DNA of 64,000 nucleotides from Devosia sp. Root635 (GTDB lineage: Bacteria > Pseudomonadota > Alphaproteobacteria > Rhizobiales > Devosiaceae), in contig NZ_LMGZ01000022.1 of NCBI RefSeq assembly GCF_001427605.1, positions 1-64,000 on the forward strand, written 5' to 3'. The notes beneath the pieces are model-generated. The model searched no databases and was not told the origin of the DNA. It was given only the letters and a program-made list of their open reading frames with translations. Shown here piece by piece: positions 27,078 to 36,134 of the stretch (positions within the stretch are counted from its first letter, which is position 1; each line of letters starts with the position of its first letter). A program made the position numbers and the translations under genes.

Positions 27078-28391
27078 TCACCGTGTGTTGTGCAGCATGC
27101 CCTGGAAGGCGCGGTAGGACGATTTGGGCGTGCGCTGCTGGGTCTCGTAGTCGACATGGACGATGCCGAAGCGCTTGTTGTAGCCCTCGGCCCATTCGTA
27201 ATTGTCGAGCAGCGACCAGGCGAAATAGCCGCGCACGTCAGCGCCCTGCTCGCGGGCAGTCAGCACGGCCTTGAGGTGGTCGTCGTAATAGGTCACGCGA
27301 CGCGGATCGTCGTCGCCCTCGACCTCGGCCATGCCGTTCTCGGTCACGTAAAGCGGAATCTTGGTATATTCGTTGGAGACGCGGACCAGCAGGTCGCTCA
27401 GCCCCTTGGGGTAGATTTCCCAGCCGATATCGGTCTTTTCCAGCGGCCCCTTGACCTGCTCGATCGGGTTGCCCCCATCAGTGCCGGCCCTGTAGATGCC
27501 GCGGGTGTAATAGTTGATGCCCAGCCAGTCGAGCGGCCGCGACACGACTTCCATGTCCTTCTGGTAGTCGCTGGGCAGGTTGTCGCCGAGCCAGGCGGTG
27601 ACTTCCTGGGGGTATTGGCCCTTGAGCACACCGCCGAGATACCAGCGGTTGAACAGGGCATCGCCCATACTCATGGCGGCCAGGTCTTCCGGCTTGTCGC
27701 TGGCGGCCTCGGACTTTTCGAGGTTGAGCACGATGCCGAGGTTTTTCGCACCATTGGCGCGCAGCGCATCGATGGCGGTGCCGTGGGCGAACAGCACATG
27801 GTGCATGGCGCGGGCGGCGGCGCGGATATCGCGGTAACCGGGGGCGTGGATGCCCAGATAATGGCTGAGGAAGGCGACACACCAGGGCTCGTTGATGGTG
27901 GCGGTGGCCGTCAGGCGATCACCGTATTTCTGCGCAACGAGCGCCGCATAGTCGCCGAACCAGCCCGCAATATCGCGGTTCATCCAGCCGCCCTTGTCCT
28001 GCAGGGGCGACGGCAAATCCCAATGATAGAGCGTGGCATAGGGCTTGATGCCGCGTTCGAGCATGCCGTCGATCAGGCGATCGTAGAAGTCGATGCCGGC
28101 CTGGTTGACGGCGCCGGTCCCTTCAGGGATCAGGCGCGGCCAGGCGAAGGAGAAACGGTAGCCATCGAAGCCACCGTCGCGGATCAGGTCGAGGTCCTGC
28201 GGCCAGAGCTCGTAGTGATTGCAGGCATCGCGGCCGGTATCGCCATTATGGACATTGCCGGGGGTGGCCGAGAACGTGTCCCAGATGGAGGAGCCGCGGC
28301 CATCATGCTGACCACCTTCGATCTGGTAGGCCGCCGTGGCGACGCCAAAGGTGAAACCCGGACCGAAGTCCTTGCGGTCGATTGAGAACAT
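27078..28391 (-). CDS. GH1 beta-glucosidase
   Basis: A 437-residue family 1 glycoside hydrolase, cytoplasmic, cleaving beta-glucosides such as cellobiose. FTFGVATAAYQIEGG (residues 13-27) is the family signature, Glu168 in TINEPW is the acid/base and Glu351 in YVTENGM is the nucleophile. The start at 28391 has AGGAG five bases upstream. A LacI-type operator lies 66 bases upstream of the start, so the gene is probably repressed by a LacI-family regulator that is not encoded in the window. Confidence 0.95.
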   Translation of the reverse strand: MFSIDRKDFGPGFTFGVATAAYQIEGGQHDGRGSSIWDTFSATPGNVHNGDTGRDACNHYELWPQDLDLIRDGGFDGYRFSFAWPRLIPEGTGAVNQAGIDFYDRLIDGMLERGIKPYATLYHWDLPSPLQDKGGWMNRDIAGWFGDYAALVAQKYGDRLTATATINEPWCVAFLSHYLGIHAPGYRDIRAAARAMHHVLFAHGTAIDALRANGAKNLGIVLNLEKSEAASDKPEDLAAMSMGDALFNRWYLGGVLKGQYPQEVTAWLGDNLPSDYQKDMEVVSRPLDWLGINYYTRGIYRAGTDGGNPIEQVKGPLEKTDIGWEIYPKGLSDLLVRVSNEYTKIPLYVTENGMAEVEGDDDPRRVTYYDDHLKAVLTAREQGADVRGYFAWSLLDNYEWAEGYNKRFGIVHVDYETQQRTPKSSYRAFQGMLHNTR

Positions 28392-28456
28392 GAAGGCTCC
28401 TCTGGCCGGCAATTCGCCGTGATTGGGCTAGCCGAATAGCCGAAGCAGAGGATTTA

Positions 28457-28470
28457 TGCAATCGATTGCA
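28457..28470. promoter_or_regulatory. LacI-family operator upstream of the GH1 gene
   Basis: TGCAATCGATTGCA is a perfect 14-base palindrome with the central CG typical of LacI/GalR operators (TGnAAnCGnTTnCA). It sits in the 89-base gap between mrp and the beta-glucosidase gene, where it could block transcription of the latter. No identical palindrome was found elsewhere in the window by eye. Confidence 0.65.
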
Positions 28471-28480
28471 GGAGAGTTGC

Positions 28481-29560
28481 CTAGGATCGCAAGCGCGGTG
28501 TGTTTTCCAGAATTCGCCGGGCAATGGCTCGGTAGGCCACTGCTTCGGGCCCATCGGGCGCGGCAGCGACCGGGGGGTGGCCGGTATCGGAGCCTTCGCG
28601 GATGGACATGACCAGCGGGACGGCGCCGAGGAAAGCCATGTTCATTTCCGCAGCGGCCCGTTCGGCGCCGCCACTGCCGAAAATATCGTAGCGGGCGCCG
28701 GTATCGGGGGCGATGAAATAGCTCATGTTCTCGACAAGGCCGAGGATGGGCACGCCGAAGCGGGGCAGCATGTCGATGGCCTTCTTGGCGTCGATCAGCG
28801 CCAAATCCTGCGGGGTGGAGACCACGACGACGCCGTCGACCTCGGCCTGCTGGAACAGCGAGATATGGATATCGCCGGTGCCGGGCGGCAGGTCGATAAC
28901 CAGGATATCGAGCTGGCCCCAATCGGTTTCGCGCAATAGCTGGCGCAAAGCGGAGGTGGCCATGGGGCCACGCCAGACCACGGCCTGGTCCTTGGTCAGC
29001 ATGGAGCCGATGGACATGACCTTGAGGCCAAAGGCCTCATGCGGCGAGAAAATGCCGTCGTCGCGCACGGCCGGCTGGCCCTCTATGCCCAGCAGCTTGG
29101 GAATGGAGGGGCCGTAGAGGTCGGCATCGAGAATGCCGGTGCGCAGACCCTCGGCGGCGAGCGCCAGGGCAATATTGACCGCCGTGGTGGATTTGCCGAC
29201 GCCGCCCTTGCCGGAGCCGACGGCGATGATGTGCTTGATGCCGGGAACCGGTGTCTTGCCCGCCGGAACCGGCTTGCCATGCGAGAAGGTGGGGCCGGAT
29301 TTGGGCGGCGGCTTGCTGCCGGTGAGCGAGACCATGATCTTGCGGCTGCCGGCGAGCTTTTGCGCCGCCGCCGCCGCCTGCTCGCGGGCGGGGCCGAAGG
29401 CCGCCTCCATGCCCGGTGCAACGGCAATGGCGAAGGCCACGGCGCCAGATGTGACGATGATGTCGGAGAGGCCGGCATAGCCAGCCAGATCCCCGCCGCC
29501 GGGGATTTCCACAGCTGACAGAGCGGATTTGATGGCGGCGGCGAGTTCTGTATCGGCCAT
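28481..29560 (-). CDS. Mrp/NBP35-family iron-sulfur cluster carrier ATPase
   Basis: A 359-residue cytoplasmic P-loop protein (ApbC/Mrp) that handles Fe-S clusters for transfer to apoproteins. An N-terminal MIP18-like domain (residues 1-85) is followed by a linker and the deviant Walker A GSGKGGVGKSTT (about 116-127), DADLYGPSIPKLLG and VIDLPPGTGD. The CxxC that usually follows VENMSYF is absent here (IAPDTGARYDIFG), a state I also associate with other alphaproteobacterial homologues. The start at 29560 (MADTELAAA) is chosen over an upstream in-frame ATG at 29602. Confidence 0.93.
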   Translation of the reverse strand: MADTELAAAIKSALSAVEIPGGGDLAGYAGLSDIIVTSGAVAFAIAVAPGMEAAFGPAREQAAAAAQKLAGSRKIMVSLTGSKPPPKSGPTFSHGKPVPAGKTPVPGIKHIIAVGSGKGGVGKSTTAVNIALALAAEGLRTGILDADLYGPSIPKLLGIEGQPAVRDDGIFSPHEAFGLKVMSIGSMLTKDQAVVWRGPMATSALRQLLRETDWGQLDILVIDLPPGTGDIHISLFQQAEVDGVVVVSTPQDLALIDAKKAIDMLPRFGVPILGLVENMSYFIAPDTGARYDIFGSGGAERAAAEMNMAFLGAVPLVMSIREGSDTGHPPVAAAPDGPEAVAYRAIARRILENTPRLRS

Positions 29561-29596
29561 GGGCGGCGCGGGCGGCAATGGGCGCCACAACTCCAA

Positions 29597-29692
29597 TGTC
29601 ATTCCGGCGCAGGCCGGAATCCATCCTGAGATTTACCCCAACACACGCATCTCAGGATGGACCCCGGCCTGCGCCGGGGTGACATCGCGTGT
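29597..29692. repeat. Palindromic repeat between transaldolase and mrp
   Basis: Left arm GTCATTCCGGCGCAGGCCGG and right arm CCGGCCTGCGCCGGGGTGAC, followed by ATCGCGTGTG as in the copy at 7893-8030. Inner arms ATCCTGAGAT and ATCTCAGGAT extend the pairing, so the whole forms one long imperfect hairpin. Confidence 0.88.
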
Positions 29693-29707
29693 GTGGAGGT
29701 ACTCGAC

Positions 29708-30361
29708 CTAGAGGATCGACTGACCCGTGGCCTTCCAGTCCTTGAGGAAGCCGTCGATGCCCGCATTGGTCAGCGGGTGGTCCGCCAGCTTGCGGATCAC
29801 AGCGGGCGGGATGGTGGCGACATCGGCACCGGCCAAAGCGACCTGGGTCACGTGGTTGGGCGAACGGATCGAGGCGGCCAGGATTTCAGTGTCGAAGGCG
29901 TAGTTGTCGTAGATCTGGCGGATATTCTCGATCAGCTCGACGCCATCGAGGTTGATGTCATCGAGGCGCCCCAGGAAGGGCGAGATGTAGGTGGCGCCGC
30001 ACTTGGCCGCCAGCAGGGCCTGATTGGCCGAGAAGCAGAGCGTGACGTTGGTCTTGACGCCGCGCTCCTTGAAGGTCTTGGTGGCCTTGAGGCCGTTGAG
30101 GGTCAGCGGCAGCTTGACCACGACATTGTCGGCCAGGGCGGCCAGCACGGTGCCTTCGGCGATCATGCCGTCATATTCGAGGCTCGCCACTTCGGCCGAA
30201 ACCGGGCCGGGCACGACCGAGCAAATTTCCTTGACGACTTCCTTGAAGTCGCGGCCGGACTTGGCGATCAGCGACGGGTTGGTGGTCACGCCGTCGAGCA
30301 GGCCAGTGTCGTAGAGCTCCTTGATGTCCTTGATTTCCGCAGTATCGACAAAGAACTTCAT
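29708..30361 (-). CDS. tal: Transaldolase (small, FSA-like type)
   Basis: A 217-residue enzyme of the pentose phosphate pathway that transfers a dihydroxyacetone unit from sedoheptulose-7-phosphate. [20 protein letters not shown] and [17 protein letters not shown] open the barrel; the Schiff-base lysine lies in [15 protein letters not shown] near residue 83; [20 protein letters not shown] follows. The short length places it in the TalB-independent, fructose-6-phosphate-aldolase-like subfamily, so some aldolase activity cannot be excluded. Confidence 0.94.
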   Translation of the reverse strand: MKFFVDTAEIKDIKELYDTGLLDGVTTNPSLIAKSGRDFKEVVKEICSVVPGPVSAEVASLEYDGMIAEGTVLAALADNVVVKLPLTLNGLKATKTFKERGVKTNVTLCFSANQALLAAKCGATYISPFLGRLDDINLDGVELIENIRQIYDNYAFDTEILAASIRSPNHVTQVALAGADVATIPPAVIRKLADHPLTNAGIDGFLKDWKATGQSIL

Positions 30362-30432
30362 GGTTCCCTCCTAAATCCTTTTACAGGCAGATGTAGCACG
30401 GCAAAGCCTTGCCGCAAGGGCATTCGCTGGCG

Positions 30433-31617
30433 TTATTTGATGGCGGCCAGCATGGCGTCGGCCAGTTCGCCAACGCGGTCTTCGGGGATGCCGGCAACGT
30501 TGATGCGGCTGTCTCCAATCATATAGACGCCGTTATTGGCCTTAAGGTGTTCGACCACCGAATTTTCCAGCCCCAGCAGCGAAAACATGCCGCGATGGGC
30601 GGCGATGAAGTCGAAATCCTTGGAGTTCGACCGCTGGCGAATCGCTTCGCTCAGCTTTTCGCGCAGGCGGATCATGCGGGCGCGCATGGCGTTGAGTTCG
30701 GTTTCCCACTCGGCGCGCAACTCGGCATCCTCGAGGATGGTGCGGATGATTTCCGCGCCATGATCGGGGGGCTGGCTATAGGCGCCGCGGATGATGTTGA
30801 GCAGTTGGGACTGCGCAATATCGGCCTGGGCGGCGTCGCGCGCGACGAGAATGGCCGCCCCGACGCGTTCGCGGTAGAGGCCGAAATTCTTCGACCCCGA
30901 GAATGCTACCAGAGCTTCGGGCACCGAGGACAAAATCTTGCGCATGCCATAGGCATCGGCCTCGATGCCGTCGCCGAAGCCGAGATAGGCCAGGTCGATG
31001 AACGGCAGCGCGCCGGTACGGGCCAGGCTGGCGGCGACCTTATCCCATTGATCGGGCGTGAGATTTGCGCCGGTCGGGTTGTGGCAGCAGCCATGCAGCA
31101 GCACGACATCTTCCTTGCCCAGCGCGTCGAGCGCCGCGAGCATGGCGGCGAATTTGACGCCGCGGGTCTCGGTGTCGAAATAGGGATAAGTCTTGACCTG
31201 GAGCCCGGAATTTTCGGCGATCGGGTTGTGGTTGGGCCAGGTCGGATCGGAGACCCAGACGGTGGCGCCGGGCCGGGCGCGGTTGACCAGTTGCATCAGT
31301 ACCCAGAGCGAGCCGGTGCCGCCGGGGGCCTGGGCGATGCGGACGCGGGAGCGGTCGACGCTGTCGGCCAGGACCAGGTCGAGCACGGCGGCGCCATAGC
31401 CCTTGTTGCCGGCAATGCCGAGGTAAGTCTTTGTCTTTCCAGCCGAAAGGATTTTCTGCTCGGCCTTTTTCACCGAGGTCATGATCGGGGTGGCGCCCTG
31501 CTCGTCTTTGTAGACGCCGACGCCGAGGTCGATCTTGGTGGGACGCGGGTCGGCCGCGTATTCGCCCATGAGCGCCAGGATCTTGTCGCCGGGGGCCTTG
31601 GTCAGGGTCTCGAACAT
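30433..31617 (-). CDS. Aromatic/aspartate aminotransferase
   Basis: A 394-residue fold-type I PLP enzyme of the AspC/TyrB group, transferring amino groups between aspartate or aromatic amino acids and 2-oxoglutarate. IDLGVGVYKDEQGATPIM near residue 29 and LHGCCHNPTGANLTPDQWD near 175 are the family signatures; the PLP lysine is in FSGSKNFGLYRERVG near 240; an Arg that binds the substrate carboxylate lies near the C-terminus (GDSRINVAG). Which substrate it prefers cannot be told from sequence alone. Confidence 0.92.
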   Translation of the reverse strand: MFETLTKAPGDKILALMGEYAADPRPTKIDLGVGVYKDEQGATPIMTSVKKAEQKILSAGKTKTYLGIAGNKGYGAAVLDLVLADSVDRSRVRIAQAPGGTGSLWVLMQLVNRARPGATVWVSDPTWPNHNPIAENSGLQVKTYPYFDTETRGVKFAAMLAALDALGKEDVVLLHGCCHNPTGANLTPDQWDKVAASLARTGALPFIDLAYLGFGDGIEADAYGMRKILSSVPEALVAFSGSKNFGLYRERVGAAILVARDAAQADIAQSQLLNIIRGAYSQPPDHGAEIIRTILEDAELRAEWETELNAMRARMIRLREKLSEAIRQRSNSKDFDFIAAHRGMFSLLGLENSVVEHLKANNGVYMIGDSRINVAGIPEDRVGELADAMLAAIK

Positions 31618-31725
31618 GATGAAGAGTCGTTCCGGTGGGAAGGCGGGGTTGTTATAGGCGGCGGTGGGATTTTTGCAATGCGGGGAAGTGGCGCAGAAAC
31701 CCTTTGCCCACGGCGTGGGAGCAAA

Positions 31726-32655
31726 TCAACGTTTCAGCCCCAACCGATCGAGTTCTGCGATCAATTGCGGAATGATTTCAAAGAGATCGCCGATCAGCGC
31801 TACGTCGGCTAGCTTGACCAGGGGGGCTTCGGGGTCGGTGTTGATGGCGACGATCTTTTTGGCGCCCTGGATGCCGGCGAGATGTTGCAAAGCGCCCGAT
31901 ATGCCAATGGCGATATAGAGGTCGGGGGCGATGATCTTGCCGGTCTGGCCGACCTGCCAGTCATTGGGGGCATAGCCCGCATCGACGGCAGCGCGGGTGG
32001 CGCCGATGGCGGCGCCGAGCTTTTTGGCAAGTTTTTCAATCAGTTGGAAGTTCTCGGCCGAACCAAGGGCGACGCCGCCGCCGACCACGATCTGGGCGGT
32101 GGCGAGATCGGGTGTGTCGCTTTCGGTGCGGTGCGTGGCGATCAGGTTGGCGGCGGAAGCGACTGGATTATCAAGGGCTTCGATGGGGGCGGCATTGCCT
32201 GATGCGGCGGGGCGGAAGGCCGAGGCGCGGATGGTGAGGACGTGACGGAGCTGGTTGTCCGTGACGGTCTGGATGGCATTGCCGGCATAGATGGGGCGGT
32301 CGAAGCTGTTGGGGCCGCGGATAGCGATGATGTCGGTGACCGGCATCAGGTCGAGTTTGGCGGCCAGCCGGGGCATGACATCCTTGCCCACGCTGCCGGC
32401 GCTTGCGACCACATAATGATAACGGACTGTTAGCGTTGAGAGTAGCGTTTCGAGGCCATCGGCTAAAGAACTGCCCTTTGCGGTCAATACTTTAGCCACG
32501 CCGGACAGCGTGGATGCGGATTGTGCGATTGCGGAGGGGTCGTCGGCGACGACGAGGACATCGACCGGGCCCAGTTCACTGACCGCGCCGACGACGCGGG
32601 CGGTGGCGGGCGAGAGGGCGCCGCGGTCGTGATCGGCGAGAACCAGAACGCTCAT
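31726..32655 (-). CDS. etfA: Electron transfer flavoprotein, alpha subunit
   Basis: A 309-residue FAD-binding subunit. The C-terminal FAD domain shows KIIAPDLYIAIGISGALQHL then AGIQGAKKIVAINTDPEAPL (about residues 230-270), the classical ETF-alpha signature. With EtfB it passes electrons from acyl-CoA and other dehydrogenases to ETF-ubiquinone oxidoreductase. The ATG at 32655 overlaps the TGA of etfB; a GTG one codon upstream is the alternative. Confidence 0.96.
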   Translation of the reverse strand: MSVLVLADHDRGALSPATARVVGAVSELGPVDVLVVADDPSAIAQSASTLSGVAKVLTAKGSSLADGLETLLSTLTVRYHYVVASAGSVGKDVMPRLAAKLDLMPVTDIIAIRGPNSFDRPIYAGNAIQTVTDNQLRHVLTIRASAFRPAASGNAAPIEALDNPVASAANLIATHRTESDTPDLATAQIVVGGGVALGSAENFQLIEKLAKKLGAAIGATRAAVDAGYAPNDWQVGQTGKIIAPDLYIAIGISGALQHLAGIQGAKKIVAINTDPEAPLVKLADVALIGDLFEIIPQLIAELDRLGLKR

Positions 32656-33413
32656 CACAGCGCCTCCATATTGGAGACATCGGCGGCGATGAAGGCGGCC
32701 AGTTCGGCGACCGAGTCGACAGTCTTTCCTGCCACACGTTCCGGGGGCGGGGATATCTTTTCGACCACCAGGCGCGGGGCGAGGTCGACGCCGAATTCGG
32801 CGGCAGGGCGCGCGGCCAAGGGCTTGGAGCGGGCCTTCATCACCATGGGCAGGGCGGCGTTGCGCGGGGTGTTGAGGCGCAGGTCCGCTGTGACGATGGC
32901 AGGCAGCGGCAGCGACAGGGTTTCGCGGCCGGAATCGACTTCGCGAGTGACCTCCACCCCCTGCCCCACGACCTTGATCTCGGAGGCGAAGGTGGCCTGG
33001 GGGCGGTTGGTGAGGGCGGCGAGCATCTGGCCGACGTGATTGCTGTCATCGTCCACGGCCTGCTTGCCCAGCAGGACGATATCGGGATTTTCCTCGGCGA
33101 CCACCTTGGCCAGCAGCTTGGCGATGGCAAGCGTTTCGAGCGCGGCATCGGTCTCGATCAGGATGCCGCGATGGGCGCCCATGGCGAGGGCGGTGAGGAT
33201 GACGTCATTGGCGGTTTTCGGGCCGATGGAGACGACGACCACCTCATCGCCATGACCGGCTTCGGAGAGCTGGACGGCAGCTTCGACAGCATGCTTGCAG
33301 AAGGGGTTCATCGACAGGCGGACGCCTGACGTTTCGACGCCAGTTCCGTCGGGACGCACCCGGATGCGGACATTGTGATCGACGACACGCTTGATGGCGA
33401 CCAGGATTTTCAT
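32655..33413 (-). CDS. etfB: Electron transfer flavoprotein, beta subunit
   Basis: A 252-residue AMP-binding subunit. MKILVAIKRVVDHNVRIRVR opens the protein, the AMP region KQAVDDDSNHVGQMLAALT lies near 125, and VTREVDSGRETLSLPLPAIV near 160 is the ETF-beta signature with its recognition loop following. It is transcribed ahead of etfA with overlapping stop and start codons. Confidence 0.96.
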   Translation of the reverse strand: MKILVAIKRVVDHNVRIRVRPDGTGVETSGVRLSMNPFCKHAVEAAVQLSEAGHGDEVVVVSIGPKTANDVILTALAMGAHRGILIETDAALETLAIAKLLAKVVAEENPDIVLLGKQAVDDDSNHVGQMLAALTNRPQATFASEIKVVGQGVEVTREVDSGRETLSLPLPAIVTADLRLNTPRNAALPMVMKARSKPLAARPAAEFGVDLAPRLVVEKISPPPERVAGKTVDSVAELAAFIAADVSNMEAL

Positions 33414-33747
33414 GGGCTCTCCGGCAAGTTGCCGGTGTCATTGCAAAAATGGGGGATGCGGGCAAGCCGCGCCGGGGGAAATTTGGGCTAGGTGGCGCGG
33501 GATTGTTGGAAAAGGGTGCTGGGGGTGGGCAGTGCCACGCCCTCGTGGTTCGAGGCTCGCGAAGGGCTCGCACCTCACCATGAGGGCTACTTTGAACTCG
33601 GTGCACCAGTAGCCCTCATGGTGAGGTGCGCTTCTTCAGCGCCTCGAACCACGAGGGCGTGGCACAAAAGCAGCAATGTCATGCTAGTGTTGACGCCTTG
33701 GATTGGGACAGCGACACTGACCCAGAATGACTGTTTCGGACTTTTTC
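33414..33747. other. Divergent intergenic region with repeat
   Basis: This 334-base gap between etfB (leftward) and the M20 gene (rightward) holds the large inverted repeat copy 2 at 33532-33665 and no supported gene. Promoters for both genes should lie on either side of the repeat. Confidence 0.65.
33532..33665. repeat. Large inverted repeat element, copy 2
   Basis: About 134 bases, the reverse complement arrangement of copy 1 at 25008-25135: here the arm with GCTCGCGAAGGGCTCGCACC is at the left and the arm with GCGCTTCTTCAGCGCC at the right. Outer arms GTGCCACGCCCTCGTGGTTC and GAACCACGAGGGCGTGGCAC are perfect complements. Confidence 0.93.
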
Positions 33748-34923
33748 ATGCCTGTTCTCAACCGTATTGCCGAATTTCACGAGGAGATCGCCGGCTGGCG
33801 GCGGGATTTTCATGCGCATCCCGAATTGCTGTATGACGTGGTGCGGACGGCCGGCGTGGTGGAGCGGAAGCTGCGCGAATTCGGCTGCGACGAGGTGGTT
33901 GTTGGCATCGGGCGCAGCGGGGTCGTCGGCATCATCAATGGACGCAAGGGGGGCAGCGGGCGCACGATCGGGCTGCGGGCCGATATGGATGCGCTGCCGA
34001 TGACCGAAAAGACCGGCAAGGACTATGCCTCGACTACGCCCGGCAAGATGCATGCCTGCGGGCATGACGGGCATACGGCGATGTTGCTGGGCGCGGCGAA
34101 ATATCTGGCCGAGACGCGCAATTTCGATGGGCGCATCGCACTGATTTTCCAGCCGGCGGAAGAGGGCGGCGCGGGTGGCAAGGCCATGCTGGATGATGGG
34201 CTGGTGGAGCGTTTCGCCATCGCCGAATTCTACGGCATGCATAATTGGCCGGGCATGCCCGCCGGGCATTTCGGCATTCGCGCCGGCGGCATCATGGCGG
34301 CGACGGATCGGTTCTATATCGACATTACCGGCCAGGGCGGCCATGCGGCGCGGCCGCAGACAACGATCGACCCGATCGTGGTAGCGGCCAACATGATCGT
34401 GGCCCTGCAATCGATCGTGTCGCGCAATGTCGATCCGCTGCATAGCGCGGTGCTGTCGGTGACCATGGTTGAGGCCGGCGAGGCCGACAATGTGATTTCG
34501 CGCACGGCCAAGATCACCGGCACAGTGCGCACGCTCGATGGCGGCGTGCAGGACCAGATCGAGGCGCGGCTGGACCAGTTCGTGCCGCAATTTGCCGCGA
34601 GCTTCGGCGCTGCGGCGGCAATACGTTATGCACGGGGCTATCCGGTGACCGTCAACGCGCCCGAGCAGACGGCTTTCGCCGCGCAGGTGGCGCGCGAGGT
34701 GGCCGGGGACGAGCGCGTGGACGCCGAGGTTCCGCCCTCGATGGGCGGGGAGGATTTTTCCTTCATGCTGGAGGCGCGACCGGGGGCCTATATCTTCCTC
34801 GGCAATGGCGACAGCTCGGAACTGCACACCGATAGCTACGATTTCAATGACGCGGTCATTCCGGTAGGGGCGAGCTATTGGGTGCGGCTGGCGGAACGGG
34901 CGCTTCCGGTTGATGGGCGATAG
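33748..34923 (+). CDS. M20 family amidohydrolase (hippurate hydrolase-like)
   Basis: A metallopeptidase of about 391 residues that hydrolyses N-acyl amino acids or similar amides in the cytoplasm. Zinc ligands are visible in MHACGHDGHTAMLLGAAKYL near residue 97, in FQPAEEGGAGG near 135 (Glu-Glu) and in GMHNWPGMPAG near 163; the lid/dimerisation domain (DITGQGGHAARPQTTIDPIV) lies near 195. I chose the ATG at 33748, which has CGGA at good spacing; the ATG at 33727 adds seven residues. Confidence 0.92.
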   Translation: MPVLNRIAEFHEEIAGWRRDFHAHPELLYDVVRTAGVVERKLREFGCDEVVVGIGRSGVVGIINGRKGGSGRTIGLRADMDALPMTEKTGKDYASTTPGKMHACGHDGHTAMLLGAAKYLAETRNFDGRIALIFQPAEEGGAGGKAMLDDGLVERFAIAEFYGMHNWPGMPAGHFGIRAGGIMAATDRFYIDITGQGGHAARPQTTIDPIVVAANMIVALQSIVSRNVDPLHSAVLSVTMVEAGEADNVISRTAKITGTVRTLDGGVQDQIEARLDQFVPQFAASFGAAAAIRYARGYPVTVNAPEQTAFAAQVAREVAGDERVDAEVPPSMGGEDFSFMLEARPGAYIFLGNGDSSELHTDSYDFNDAVIPVGASYWVRLAERALPVDGR

Positions 34924-35038
34924 TCACGCCAAGGCGGCCTGCAAATAGCGAATTTCTGCGCTTCCGGTGCTCACGTACTGGAGTACGCTTCGTTCCGGTT
35001 CTCAAAATCCACTATTTTCGGCTCACCCTGACGTGACT
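34922..35038. repeat. Long imperfect hairpin element
   Basis: AGTCACG at 34922 pairs with CGTGACT ending at 35038, and much of the 117 bases between pairs imperfectly around GTACTGGAGTAC in the centre. The core reading GCTTCCGGTGCTCACGTACT is one I recognise as a dispersed intergenic element of rhizobia-like genomes. It overlaps the GTG start proposed for the AbrB-type gene. Confidence 0.7.
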
Positions 35039-36115
35039 CTCATCCCATCAAAGCCATCGCGCCTCTGGCGACAAACTCTCCCCGTCCTGCTCACCATCGC
35101 CGTCTCCGCCGTTGGCGGCTTGGTTGCCACGCTGCTGCAATTGCCGGCGGGGTGGTTGATGGGGGGTGCGCTGGCGGTAACGGCGGCGGCGATGGCGGGG
35201 CTGCCGGTGCGCATGCCCGACCGGCTGCGGGACGTGGCTTTCGTGCTGATCGGCATGTCGATGGGCGCCAATGTGGCGCGGGACAGTTTGAGCCTGATTG
35301 CCAGTTGGCCGGTGAGCCTCGCGGGACTGGTGCTGGAACTGGTGCTGATCATCGCGCTGACCGGCTGGATGCTGGTCAGGGTGTTCAAGCTCGATCCGGG
35401 CACGGCCTATCTCAGCTCGTTTCCGGGCCACCTCAGCTTCGTCATGGGAATTGCGGCAGCGGGCGTGGGACAGGCGCGGCAGATCGTCATCATCCAGGTA
35501 ATCCGCATCCTGATGCTGACCATTGCCGTGCCAATCGGGGCAGTGTTCCTGCCGATCGACCACTTCACGCCGCCAACGCCGACCAGCTTTCTCAGCATCT
35601 GGCAATTGCTGGCGCTGGGCGCGGGTTGCGTCGTGGTGGGGCTGGTCTTCGTGCGGCTCAGGATTCCGGCCGGCTTCGTGCTGGGATCAATGGCGGCGGC
35701 GACGGCGGCCAAGCTGGGCGGGCTCTATGTGGAGGCCATGCCGGCCCCACTGGTGACGGTGACCTTCATCCTCACCGGGGCGTTGATCGGCTCGCGCTTT
35801 GCCGGGATCACGCGGGGAGAGTTTCTGGCGGCAGCCAAGGGCGGCATCATCGCCACCGCGATGACCGTCGCGATCGTGACGGTGATTGCCTATGGGGTGA
35901 GCCTGTTCGTCGACATGCCATTCGGGCAAATCTGGCTGGGGCTGTCGCCGGGGGCGCTGGAAGGCATGGGGGCGCTGGGGATTGCGCTGGGCTATGATAC
36001 GGCCTTCATTGCGGCGCATCATGTGATCCGGCTGCTGCTGCTGAGTTTTGCCATTCCGACGGTGGTGGTGCTGATCCGCCGCCGCGAGGCTGCCGCAATC
36101 GCGCGGCAGCCTTGA
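35033..36115 (+). CDS. AbrB-family membrane permease (PF05145)
   Basis: A 360-residue inner-membrane protein with about ten hydrophobic segments in two homologous halves (each with PAGWLMGGALAVTAAA or PAGFVLGSMAAATAAK). This is the AbrB/PF05145 family, often labelled ammonia monooxygenase without evidence; the substrate is unknown. The GTG at 35033 starts just before the first transmembrane part; the upstream in-frame ATG at 34967 lies inside a repeat and is less likely. A small secreted protein gene follows after 19 bases. Confidence 0.85.
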   Translation: MTLIPSKPSRLWRQTLPVLLTIAVSAVGGLVATLLQLPAGWLMGGALAVTAAAMAGLPVRMPDRLRDVAFVLIGMSMGANVARDSLSLIASWPVSLAGLVLELVLIIALTGWMLVRVFKLDPGTAYLSSFPGHLSFVMGIAAAGVGQARQIVIIQVIRILMLTIAVPIGAVFLPIDHFTPPTPTSFLSIWQLLALGAGCVVVGLVFVRLRIPAGFVLGSMAAATAAKLGGLYVEAMPAPLVTVTFILTGALIGSRFAGITRGEFLAAAKGGIIATAMTVAIVTVIAYGVSLFVDMPFGQIWLGLSPGALEGMGALGIALGYDTAFIAAHHVIRLLLLSFAIPTVVVLIRRREAAAIARQP

Positions 36116-36134
36116 AGCCAAGGAGATTTTGACC

